32,995 bases of DNA, taken from positions 1-32,995 of the forward strand of contig NZ_SMKG01000044.1 in NCBI RefSeq assembly GCF_004348525.1, written 5' to 3'. Shown here piece after piece: positions 25,333 through 32,657 of this stretch; position 1 is the first letter of the stretch, and each line of letters begins with the position of its first letter. Both the position numbers and the translations under genes were made by a program. The notes beneath the pieces were generated by a model. The model made no database searches, was not told the origin of the DNA, and saw nothing but the letters and a program-made list of their open reading frames with translations. Source of the DNA: Micromonospora sp. 15K316 (GTDB lineage: Bacteria > Actinomycetota > Actinomycetes > Mycobacteriales > Micromonosporaceae).

Positions 25333-25338
25333 ATCCTA
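25333..25338 (-). promoter_or_regulatory. Candidate -10 box for eccC
   Basis: TAGGAT on the minus strand, 40 nt before the eccC ATG, in the 180-bp eccC/eccD divergent region. No convincing -35. Confidence 0.4.
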
Positions 25339-25472
25339 TCGGCCGTTCGTCATGTGCAGGGACCGCTGCCCATGGACGGACGGACGTCGGCTTCGATCCC
25401 GTCGTGTTACGTTGACCGGCGCGGAGGCCGAGGAGCGACCGCGCGCAGACGCATGCACGGGAGGTGACCAGC

Positions 25473-26882
25473 GTGACGGCCCCCGGCGGTCTCAGTCTGG
25501 CCAGGGTGACTATCGCCGCTCCCAAGCGGCGGATGGACGTGGCGTTACCGAACGCCATGCTCGTTGCGGAATTGATGCCGCACCTGCTCCGGCACGCCGG
25601 CGAAGGTCTCGGAGACGTCGGCGAACAGCAGGGCGGCTGGGTGCTCCGGCGGGCCACCGGCACGTTGCTCGAGCCCACCCGGAACCTCTCCGCCCAGGGC
25701 GTACGCGACGGCGAGCTGCTTCACCTGGCGCCCGGCCGTGACGAGTGGCCCGAGCTGGCGTACGACGACGTGGTCGAGGTGATCGCGAGCAGCGCGCGCC
25801 GAGCCGGCCGCCCCTGGAGCGACGACGCCACCCGACGATGCGCGCTCGCGGTCACCGCGGCGCTGCTCGGCGTCGGCCTGGTCGCGTTGCTGGCGGTCGG
25901 TTCGCCGTGGCTCGTCCCGGCCCTGGTGGCGCTCGGCGTCGCGCTACTGCTGGCGGTCGCCGGGCCGGTGCTCTCCCGGGCCATGGGTGACGCCACCAGC
26001 GGCGCGGTGGTGGCGGCGGCGGGCCTCCCCTACGGGTTCTTCGGCGGAGCGCTGCTGGCGACCCCCGACGGCACCCCGGTCACCGGCATCGGCGCCCCCG
26101 GGCTGCTGCTCGGCTCGTCCACGCTGCTGGTCTTCAGCCTGATCGGGTACGCGACCGTCGCGGGCGTGCAGCGGCTCTTCATGGCCGGGCTCGCGGCCAG
26201 CGTGACGGGCCTGCTCGCCGCGCTGCTCAGCTACGCCGGGGTCTCCCCGGCCGGCGCGGCGGCCGCCACCCTGACCACGGTCATCGGGCTGCTGCCCGGC
26301 TACCCGCTGATCGCCAGCTGGCTGGGCAAGCTGCCGGTGCCGGAGCTGCCCGACCGACCGGAGGAGATCCTCAAGGACCGGCCGGTGCCCGAGCGCGCGA
26401 AGGTCTTCGTGACCGTCGCGCGGGCCGCCGAGCTGCTCACCGGGATGCTGCTCTCCGTCTCGATCTGCGGCGCGCTGGCCATCGCCTTCCTCCTCAACCA
26501 CGACCAGACGCCGGCGGGGGCGCTGCTGGCCCTCTGCGGGTCCGGTGCGATGCTGCTGCGCGCCCGGCTCTTCCCCACCGCCGAGCAGCGGATTCCGCTG
26601 CTGGCAGGTGGCCTGCTCGGGCTGGTCGCCCTCGCGATGGGTGAGATGTCCGGCACCGAGTCCGCCGGCGGACGACTGCTGCTCCTGGTCGGTGTGCTCG
26701 CCGCGGCGGCGGTGGTGCTGGCTGCCGGGCTTCGGTTCAGCCGGCGGCGGCCGACGCCCTACCTCGGCCGGGCCGCCGACATCGCGGACGTGGTTGCCAT
26801 CATGGCGCTCATTCCGCTGGCCTGCGCGGTGATCGGCCTGTTCGGGGCGATCCAGGGAATGTTCGCCTCGATCGGCGGGTGA
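25473..26882 (+). CDS. eccD: Type VII secretion integral membrane protein EccD
   Basis: 469 residues. A ubiquitin-like N-terminal domain of about 90 residues (LARVTIAAPKRRMDVALP, RNLSAQGVRDGELLHLAP) precedes about eleven membrane helices starting near residue 120. EccD forms the membrane vestibule of the ESX channel. I take the GTG at 25473 because GGAGG (25460-25464) is 8 nt away; the in-frame GTG at 25464 overlaps that ribosome site. The stop is 7 bp before eccB, so eccD-eccB is an operon. Confidence 0.95.
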   Translation: MTAPGGLSLARVTIAAPKRRMDVALPNAMLVAELMPHLLRHAGEGLGDVGEQQGGWVLRRATGTLLEPTRNLSAQGVRDGELLHLAPGRDEWPELAYDDVVEVIASSARRAGRPWSDDATRRCALAVTAALLGVGLVALLAVGSPWLVPALVALGVALLLAVAGPVLSRAMGDATSGAVVAAAGLPYGFFGGALLATPDGTPVTGIGAPGLLLGSSTLLVFSLIGYATVAGVQRLFMAGLAASVTGLLAALLSYAGVSPAGAAAATLTTVIGLLPGYPLIASWLGKLPVPELPDRPEEILKDRPVPERAKVFVTVARAAELLTGMLLSVSICGALAIAFLLNHDQTPAGALLALCGSGAMLLRARLFPTAEQRIPLLAGGLLGLVALAMGEMSGTESAGGRLLLLVGVLAAAAVVLAAGLRFSRRRPTPYLGRAADIADVVAIMALIPLACAVIGLFGAIQGMFASIGG

Positions 26883-26889
26883 GGCACGG

Positions 26890-28284
26890 ATGGCGACACG
26901 GCGGGATCAACTTCAGTCGTACCAGTTCATGACCCAGCGGGTCATCTCCGCCTTCGTGATGCGCGAGACCGATCCGCAACAGTCACCGCTGCGCCGCGGC
27001 ATCGGCGCGCTCTTCGGCGGGCTGATGATCGCCGTGCTCGTCGCCGCCGGTGTCGGCATCTACGGCCTGTTGACCAAGGTGGGCGGCGACAGTTGGCGTA
27101 AGCCCGGCTCGGTGGTGGTCGAGAAGGAGAACGGCGCTACCTACGTCTACCTGGACGGCAGGCTGCATCCGACGCTCAATTACACCTCCGCGCTGCTGGC
27201 CGTGGGCCGGCCCGGCGCTCCGGTGGCGCGCGTCTCCGGCGGGACCCTCGCCGGGGTGCCGCGGGGCGTCCCGATGGGCATCCCGAACGCGCCCGACTCG
27301 CTGCCCGGGGTGAAGGGGCAGACCGGCCTGCCGTGGTCGGTCTGCTCGACGCCGAACCGGGGCGGCAGCGGGCAGGCGGCGACCACGGTGACCCTCGCGC
27401 TCTCCACCGCCCCGTCCGGGGCGACCGGGATCGGCGACGGCGGACTTCTGGTCGCGGACGCCGCGCTCGGCATGAAGTACCTGGTGTGGCACGGTCGCCG
27501 TCACCTGGTGCAGGAGTCCCAGGTCCTGGTGCCCGCGCTCTTCGGCGCCGTCACCCCCGCGCCGGTCGGCACCTCCTGGCTCAACGCGCTGCCGGCCGGG
27601 GCGGACCTCGCCGCCGTGCCGATCGCGAACCGGGAGAAGCAGTCGAACGCGGTGCGCGGGCGGCGCAACGGTGACCTGCTGGTCGCGCAGACCGGCTCCG
27701 GACCTCAGCACTACCTGGTGCTCGCCGACGGCGTGGCGCCGATCACTCCGGTGCAGCAGGCCATCCTCAGCGGGCGGTACGGTCACCAGTCGATCGAGGT
27801 GCCGATCTCCGAGGTGACCTCGCTGCCGAGGAGCAACCAGTCTCCCCCGCCTGCGGCGAGCGGTCAGCCGCCGGCCACGCCGCCACGGCTCGTCACCGTC
27901 GACAGCGGTCAGCAGATCTGTGCCGTCACCCGGAGCGCCGGCGAGCCACCGGAGCTGACGGTGGGCGGCAGCGTGGCCGGTGCGGACCGGGCCACGCCGA
28001 CCGGTTCGGTCTCACCCGACGGTATCCCGCTCGCGGACCGGATTCTCGCCCCGGCGGGGCGCGTCACCGTGCTGAAGGCGCTGAACAGCCCCGGCTCGTA
28101 CAGCATCGTCACCGACCTCGGCATCCGGTATCCGGTCCCGTCGGCGGCGGTGCTCGGCCTGCTCGGTTACCCGGCCGAGGCGGCGCTCGACGTGCCGCCC
28201 AGCCTGATCCTGCTCATCCCGACCGGGCCGTCGCTCGATCCCCGCGCGGCCACGTTGCCCGCGGTGGCCGGCGCGGGGAGCTGA
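26890..28284 (+). CDS. eccB: Type VII secretion protein EccB
   Basis: 464 residues. A cytosolic N-terminus with the EccB signature RRDQLQSYQFMTQRVISAFVMRE is followed by one membrane helix (about residues 37-60) and a large exported domain built of R-repeats, with single Cys residues in WSVCSTPN and QQICAVTR placed for a disulfide. EccB caps the periplasmic side of the ESX channel and contacts the mycosin. The final Pro/Leu-rich segment (LDVPPSLILLIPTGPSLDP) is typical. It lies 7 bp after eccD and ends 11 bp from the convergent mycP gene. Confidence 0.95.
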   Translation: MATRRDQLQSYQFMTQRVISAFVMRETDPQQSPLRRGIGALFGGLMIAVLVAAGVGIYGLLTKVGGDSWRKPGSVVVEKENGATYVYLDGRLHPTLNYTSALLAVGRPGAPVARVSGGTLAGVPRGVPMGIPNAPDSLPGVKGQTGLPWSVCSTPNRGGSGQAATTVTLALSTAPSGATGIGDGGLLVADAALGMKYLVWHGRRHLVQESQVLVPALFGAVTPAPVGTSWLNALPAGADLAAVPIANREKQSNAVRGRRNGDLLVAQTGSGPQHYLVLADGVAPITPVQQAILSGRYGHQSIEVPISEVTSLPRSNQSPPPAASGQPPATPPRLVTVDSGQQICAVTRSAGEPPELTVGGSVAGADRATPTGSVSPDGIPLADRILAPAGRVTVLKALNSPGSYSIVTDLGIRYPVPSAAVLGLLGYPAEAALDVPPSLILLIPTGPSLDPRAATLPAVAGAGS

Positions 28285-28295
28285 GCGCCCGGACG

Positions 28296-29561
28296 TCAGC
28301 GGGCCGGGCCGGCCGGGACCTCGTCGAAGAGCTGAACGGGCGGCCCCGGCTCGTCGGGCTCCGGCCGCGTCACCGGACGGGGAGCGACCGCCGCCCGCCA
28401 GCGCCGCCGCCGCGCCCGGGGCAGCATGATCGCGACGATGGCGACCAGCAGAACCACGATCAGCGCGGCGAGCGCGCCGGTGAGCGCGGTGCGGCGGCTC
28501 GCCGCCTCGGCCGGGTCGGTCCGTTCGGCGGCGGCGGTGAACCCGGGAGGCGACGCCGGCTTCTTGTTCGGCAGCAACTGGCCGTTGATCGCGCCGTACG
28601 GGTTCACCAAGCCGTGCCCGTACTGCTGCCGGTCGGCTCCGGGCACCGCGTTGGCGGTGAGCAGCCGGATCAGCTCGCTGCGCGGCGCGTCGGCCCGCTT
28701 CGCCCGGGTAAGCGCCACCGAGGCGGCGACGAAGCCGCAGGCCAGAGCGGTGCCATCGGCCGCCTCGGTCAGCCCGCCACCGCGTTGGGTGGTGGTGATG
28801 CCCACCCCCGGGGCGACGAGGTCGAGGTAGGAACCGAACTGCGACCGGACCCAGCGCTGGCCCTGCTGGTCGATCGCCCCGACCGCGAGCACCTCCGGAT
28901 AGGCCGCCGGGTAGGACTGCGGATTGCCGTCGTCGCCGTGGTCGCCACTGGCGGCCACCACGATGGCCCCCCGGTCGGCCGCCCTGCCCACCGCCTCCCG
29001 CAACGCCGGGGCGTCCCGGTCCGAGTCGATGGTGACCGCGACGACCTGGGCACCCCGGTCGACGGCCCAGGAGATGCCGTCGGCGAGCACCTGCGGATCG
29101 GCCGGCGCGTCGTTGAGGCTGGCGTCGTCGCGTACCCGGACGGGCAGGATGCGGGCCGCCGGTGCGAGTCCGGTGAACGGAGCCCCCTCGGTCCGCCGGG
29201 CGACGATCAGCCCGGCCACTCGGGTGCCCACCCCGGTGCAGTCGCTGTTCGCGGTGCCGAATCGGCGGACCGCGTCGTAGCCCTCCAGCACCCGGCCGCG
29301 CAGCTGCGGGTGCGAACCGTCCACACCGGAGCCGAGCACGGCGACGGTCACTCCGCTTCCCTGGCTGAACGGCCAGACCTGCTCGGGCGCGAGCACCTGC
29401 TGCGCCCACGGCATCGCGGTGACCTGGCCACCCGGCTGCGCGCACTCCGGTGCCGCCTGCGCCGGCACCGCCGGCCCCACCAGGACGGCGGCCACGGTGC
29501 CGGCGGCGGCCACCCCCGCCGTCCAGCGTCGTACCGTCCGTGCCAGCCGACGGTTCGCCAT
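28296..29561 (-). CDS. mycP: Mycosin (MycP) with all catalytic residues replaced
   Basis: 421 residues: signal peptide (RRW, hydrophobic core, AVPAQA), a subtilase S8 domain, a Pro-rich spacer and a C-terminal membrane helix (ALAALIVVLLVAIVAIML) before a basic tail, the MycP layout. The catalytic positions are changed: VAVLGSGVD (Asp to Gly77), CTGVGTRVAG (His of GHGT to Val111), GTALACGF (Ser of GTSxA to Ala272), and the oxyanion Asn of AAxGN is Asp207. The frame is intact and the fold motifs remain, so this is a pseudoprotease, not a decayed gene. GGAGGT lies 10 nt before ATG 29561; ATG 29582, overlapping the upstream stop, is the alternative. Confidence 0.93.
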   Translation of the reverse strand: MANRRLARTVRRWTAGVAAAGTVAAVLVGPAVPAQAAPECAQPGGQVTAMPWAQQVLAPEQVWPFSQGSGVTVAVLGSGVDGSHPQLRGRVLEGYDAVRRFGTANSDCTGVGTRVAGLIVARRTEGAPFTGLAPAARILPVRVRDDASLNDAPADPQVLADGISWAVDRGAQVVAVTIDSDRDAPALREAVGRAADRGAIVVAASGDHGDDGNPQSYPAAYPEVLAVGAIDQQGQRWVRSQFGSYLDLVAPGVGITTTQRGGGLTEAADGTALACGFVAASVALTRAKRADAPRSELIRLLTANAVPGADRQQYGHGLVNPYGAINGQLLPNKKPASPPGFTAAAERTDPAEAASRRTALTGALAALIVVLLVAIVAIMLPRARRRRWRAAVAPRPVTRPEPDEPGPPVQLFDEVPAGPAR

Positions 29562-29578
29562 CCCGACCTGTACCTCCG

Positions 29579-30553
29579 TCATCTCACCGCGGCCCGCCGT
29601 GTGGCCGGCAGGGCCGTACCGATCCGGTCGTCGTCGACCCGCACCGCCCGGCCCTCGGCGACCGCCGTGACGGCGGACTCCCACAGCGTGGCGGGGACCG
29701 CGCGCAGCGCCTGCCAGAAGGAGCCGAAGCCGTCCGCGCACCGGTGCAGCAACCGTTCACCGATCTCCGCGGCGCTGTCGCCGTCGCGGGCTCGCGGGTC
29801 GTCATCGTCCCAGTACCAGACCGACCCCTCGTCTCCGCCCCGGATCTTCACCAGGAGCAGCCCGCCCTGCACGTAGCCGACGGCGAGCCACTGCGCGGGG
29901 AAGCGGTCTGCCCACCAGGTGTTGGCGTAGCCGAGGTCCTGCAGCCCGTCGGTGCGGGCGACACCGAGGAACGGCTGGTCGACCACGAACCCGAAACGCG
30001 GGTGCACGGCCGGCCACCCGGGCCGCCCACCGTTGGTGCGGGCGAGGAAGTCGCGGTAGCCGGCGGGCAGCGGACCACCGACCCGTTCCTCGACGAGTGC
30101 CACCACCTCGGGCGACAGCCGCTCGGCGACCTCGATCGGCGGCGGTTCGGCGGTGTCCACCGGCAACCCCCGCCGTCCGTGGTCGGCGTCTCCCGTGCTG
30201 ACCCCGCCCAGGTGCCGGAAGGCGGCGTGCAGCTCGGCGGGGACCAGCGCCACCCGGCGGGCTCCGGCCAGGTGCGCCCAGGTCCAGCCCACCGGCGTAC
30301 GGACGTCGGGGACGTCGAGGTCGGCCGGGTCGGCCAGCGTCAGGTTGGCGGTGACCACGGCCAGCACCCGGGCCACGTCGACGCCGGTGCCGGGTGGCGG
30401 CGGCGGCAGCTCGACCACCTCGCGGGCGTACGGCAGCCAGTCGGGAAACCCGTGCGGGTCGACGGCCACACCCTGGCGGTAGCGGATCCGCAGCATCGGG
30501 GAGGCCGGGTGGAACACGCCGAAGGCGTACCCCGAGCCGGGAATCCGCGGCAC
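29579..30553 (-). CDS. WHH-like nuclease domain fused to SUKH (SMI1/KNR4) domain
   Basis: 324 residues. Residues about 25-120 match the layout of WHH/ENDO VII-type toxin nucleases: DPHGFPDWLPYAREVVEL, an Ala-Asn (residues 69-70), TPVGWTWAHL (Trp92, Ala93, His94) and LVPAELHAAFRHLGG (His109, His114). One His of the W-H-H triplet is Ala, so activity is doubtful. Residues about 140-300 are a SUKH domain (LSPEVVALVEERVGGPLPAGYRDFLARTNGG), usually an immunity protein. The GTG at 30553 follows GAGGTGA, which spans the stop of the SseB gene; GTG 30562 is possible. It is co-transcribed with the SseB gene and mycP. Confidence 0.75.
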   Translation of the reverse strand: MPRIPGSGYAFGVFHPASPMLRIRYRQGVAVDPHGFPDWLPYAREVVELPPPPPGTGVDVARVLAVVTANLTLADPADLDVPDVRTPVGWTWAHLAGARRVALVPAELHAAFRHLGGVSTGDADHGRRGLPVDTAEPPPIEVAERLSPEVVALVEERVGGPLPAGYRDFLARTNGGRPGWPAVHPRFGFVVDQPFLGVARTDGLQDLGYANTWWADRFPAQWLAVGYVQGGLLLVKIRGGDEGSVWYWDDDDPRARDGDSAAEIGERLLHRCADGFGSFWQALRAVPATLWESAVTAVAEGRAVRVDDDRIGTALPATRRAAVR

Positions 30554-30558
30554 CGCAC

Positions 30559-31503
30559 TCACCTCGGCCACCTGCCGGCAGTGTCCCCGTCGGAGGTCTC
30601 CTCGTCGGCGGACGGCCAGAGCAGCAGGAACTGCACCTGCTCGGGAGGCAGGGTGATGCCCGCCGGTGAGTCCGGGTCGACGGCGAGGGCATGCCCCTCC
30701 GGCCAGACCGTGAGCAGCGAGACGAGAGTGGCGCGCAGGCTCGGCGCGCCGTCGGGGTAGGCCCGCTGGAAGCGCTCCGGGGTGGTGAAGACCTCGATCA
30801 CCGGGGCCTCCGGCGGCCCCACCGGACGCCACGGGAAGTCGAGGTCGACCACCTGGGCCGGATCGTCCACCGGGCGGGCGGTCGGGAGCACCACCATCGC
30901 GTCAAGCAGGGCGTCCAGGTAGCCGGCCACGTCCCCGCTCTCCCCGGCGGTGAGCAGCAGCTCGGCGGTGTCCGGCTCCGGGGTGCGCGCCGTCCGCGCC
31001 ATCGCGGCCTCGAACTCCGCCATCAGGTCGCCGTCGTCGCCGTCGGCGATGGCAGCGGTGATCTCCTCACCGGCGGTCGCCTCGGCGACGTCGGCGAGGA
31101 CCTCCAGACCCGCGGGTACGGTCAGCTCGCCGTCCGCCGCCGCCTGGACCGCCTCCACCGGCAGGTACACGTCCAGGGGGGTGCCCGGGTTGACCGCCAA
31201 CTTCCAGTCGGCCATCGGCCACCGCTCACGCAGTTCGTCGTACCCGGTCACCGTGTAGGCGTCGGCCACCCCGGCGATCCTCGGCGCCATGGTCTCGACC
31301 GAGGTGAACACGGGCAGGAACGGCTGCCCGAAGAGGTCCATGGTGATGAACCGCTGGCCGGCGGTGTCGGTGTCGCCGCTCAGCTGCGGAAGGTAGAGCT
31401 CGGCCCGGGTCAGGATCCGGAAGAACTCCACCCGGTCGTCGGCCTGCGCCGCACGCAGCAGCGCCCGTTCGGTGTCGTTGGCCGGCCGCCACGACTCGTC
31501 CAC
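30559..31503 (-). CDS. SseB-domain protein
   Basis: 314 residues with two SseB-like units. The N-terminal half has TERALLRAAQADDRVEFFRILTRAELYLPQ, FGQPFLPVFTSVETM and WKLAVNPGTPLDVYLP; the second half repeats the order (EPDTAELLLTAGE..., VIEVFTTPERF, EGHALAVDPDSPAGITLP). SseB domains occur in type III secretion regulators and, in actinobacteria, in proteins near toxin or type VII loci; their biochemical role is not established. GTG 31503 follows GGAGGAGA. It heads a minus-strand operon with the WHH/SUKH gene and mycP. Confidence 0.82.
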   Translation of the reverse strand: MDESWRPANDTERALLRAAQADDRVEFFRILTRAELYLPQLSGDTDTAGQRFITMDLFGQPFLPVFTSVETMAPRIAGVADAYTVTGYDELRERWPMADWKLAVNPGTPLDVYLPVEAVQAAADGELTVPAGLEVLADVAEATAGEEITAAIADGDDGDLMAEFEAAMARTARTPEPDTAELLLTAGESGDVAGYLDALLDAMVVLPTARPVDDPAQVVDLDFPWRPVGPPEAPVIEVFTTPERFQRAYPDGAPSLRATLVSLLTVWPEGHALAVDPDSPAGITLPPEQVQFLLLWPSADEETSDGDTAGRWPR

Positions 31504-31554
31504 GACGGGTCTCCTCCCCCACGCACCGTCGCGCTTCCCGCGCCGTCGGGTCCG

Positions 31555-31560
31555 AGCCTA
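31555..31560 (-). promoter_or_regulatory. -10 box of the SseB operon
   Basis: TAGGCT on the minus strand inside the 9-mer CGCTAGGCT, 52 nt before the SseB GTG. The same 9-mer faces the other way at 31601-31609. Confidence 0.45.
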
Positions 31561-31603
31561 GCGATCCGACGTCGATGGGCGGGACCCCGCCGACGGCGCA
31601 CGC

Positions 31604-31609
31604 TAGGCT
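31604..31609 (+). promoter_or_regulatory. -10 box of the lipoprotein gene
   Basis: TAGGCT, identical to the divergent box at 31555-31560, 42 nt before the lipoprotein ATG. Confidence 0.45.
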
Positions 31610-31651
31610 ACGGGCCGGTCGCCGTCCATCGACGTCCCCTGAGGAGGATCC

Positions 31652-32095
31652 ATGCGACGTGTCGCCACGATCGCCGCGCTGACCGCCCTGCTGGCCGGCT
31701 GCTCGCCGGACACCTCGGCGCTGGACGCGCAGAAGCCGGTTCAGCAGAAGGTCACCCTCGAGCTGGCGCTGGTCGGCCCGGCCGAGTTCTTCGACCTCGT
31801 GGTGCAGTGGGGGCACACCACCGTCGCCAACAAGGAGGAGCACACCCCGGCGCCGAACTGGGTGAAGGACCTGACGCTGACCTGGCCCGACGACGTGTAC
31901 GTCTACGTCAACGGGACCGCCCGGAAGAAGCCCACTGTGGACGACCGGCTCGCCTTCGTCAACGGCCAGCCGTCGGTCGAGTGCCGACTGCGCATCAACG
32001 GCCAGGTCGTCGAGACGGCGACGAACGCCTCCCCGCAGTGCGACTTCAACCTCACGGGAACCCCGCCCGCGGCGCCGAGCGGCAGCGCCGGGTGA
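31652..32095 (+). CDS. MmpS-like secreted lipoprotein
   Basis: 147 residues. A short signal peptide ends in the lipobox LLAGC with lipidation at Cys17. The mature part alternates beta strands and ends NGQPSVECRLRINGQVVETATNASPQCDF: paired Cys around a C-R-x-x-x-x-G-x-V-V unit, as in the immunoglobulin-like MmpS fold, preceded by LTLTWPDDVYVYV in place of the usual LPW strand. No MmpL transporter is nearby. ATG follows GAGGAGG. It diverges from the SseB operon, so it may be regulated together with it. Function is unknown. Confidence 0.8.
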   Translation: MRRVATIAALTALLAGCSPDTSALDAQKPVQQKVTLELALVGPAEFFDLVVQWGHTTVANKEEHTPAPNWVKDLTLTWPDDVYVYVNGTARKKPTVDDRLAFVNGQPSVECRLRINGQVVETATNASPQCDFNLTGTPPAAPSGSAG

Positions 32096-32108
32096 CGCTC
32101 CCCCGGCG

Positions 32109-32657
32109 TCAGCCCAGCCGCCGAAGCGCGGTGTCGTAAGCGGAACGGACGGCGGTGAGGCGGCTGGCCCGGAACCGGCCCGGCTCCCGCTGGTAGACCG
32201 AGCGGCCCAGCGGGCTCCAGACGGCGGTGAACGGCACCCGACCACCCCCGGGCGGCACGAACTTCAGCACCTCGTCCACCGCCGCGACCGCCGCCGTCAG
32301 GCGGGTACGGCACCGCCGCCGGTCAGCCGCCGGCAACCGCTCCGCACCGGCCGGTACGCCCCGCGCGTGCCCCTCGGCCACCCAGAGCCACTCCCCCGCG
32401 TCGATCAGCGCGGAGGGCTCGGCGGCGCCGTAGCGGAAGACCCCCTCGGCGCTCTCCGGTTCGGCGGGCAGCCGGAAGAGGAACTCCCGGGCGGTGCCGC
32501 AGCGTTCGCAGGCACCCGCGTACCGGCGGGCCAGCTCGCCGTCGGGCAGCGCGAGGATCGCGGAGGCACGGGGGAAGCGGCCCTCCCCGCAGCCGCAGGG
32601 GTGCAGATCCATGTAGAGGTGCGCCTCGTTGGCGCTGCGGGCGGCCAGCGCGCTCAC
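32109..32657 (-). CDS. Unknown protein with zinc-ribbon-like cysteines, tandem paralogue A
   Basis: 182 residues; not a family I can name. The N-terminal half has HPCGCGEGRF (Cys21, Cys23) and CERCGTAREF (Cys50, Cys53), spaced for one zinc ribbon. The C-terminal half carries PSALIDAGEWLWVAE, KFVPPGGGRVP and GRSVYQREPGRFRASRL, all recurring in the preceding gene on the same strand. The GTG at 32657 overlaps the stop of that gene (GTGA), so they are coupled. It is cytoplasmic and has no membrane helix. It ends convergent with the lipoprotein gene, 13 bp apart. Confidence 0.7.
   Translation of the reverse strand: MSALAARSANEAHLYMDLHPCGCGEGRFPRASAILALPDGELARRYAGACERCGTAREFLFRLPAEPESAEGVFRYGAAEPSALIDAGEWLWVAEGHARGVPAGAERLPAADRRRCRTRLTAAVAAVDEVLKFVPPGGGRVPFTAVWSPLGRSVYQREPGRFRASRLTAVRSAYDTALRRLG

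Noticed and set aside
21303..25415. A 1370-codon plus-strand frame opposite eccC
   Set aside because: Antisense shadow of eccC created by high third-position GC; the translation is His/Gln/Arg-rich with no motifs, while the minus strand has three intact ATPase domains.
25293..25472. Possible WXG100 or other small gene in the eccC/eccD gap
   Set aside because: Only 180 bp, no W-x-G frame and no ribosome site other than those of eccC and eccD; it looks like a divergent promoter region.
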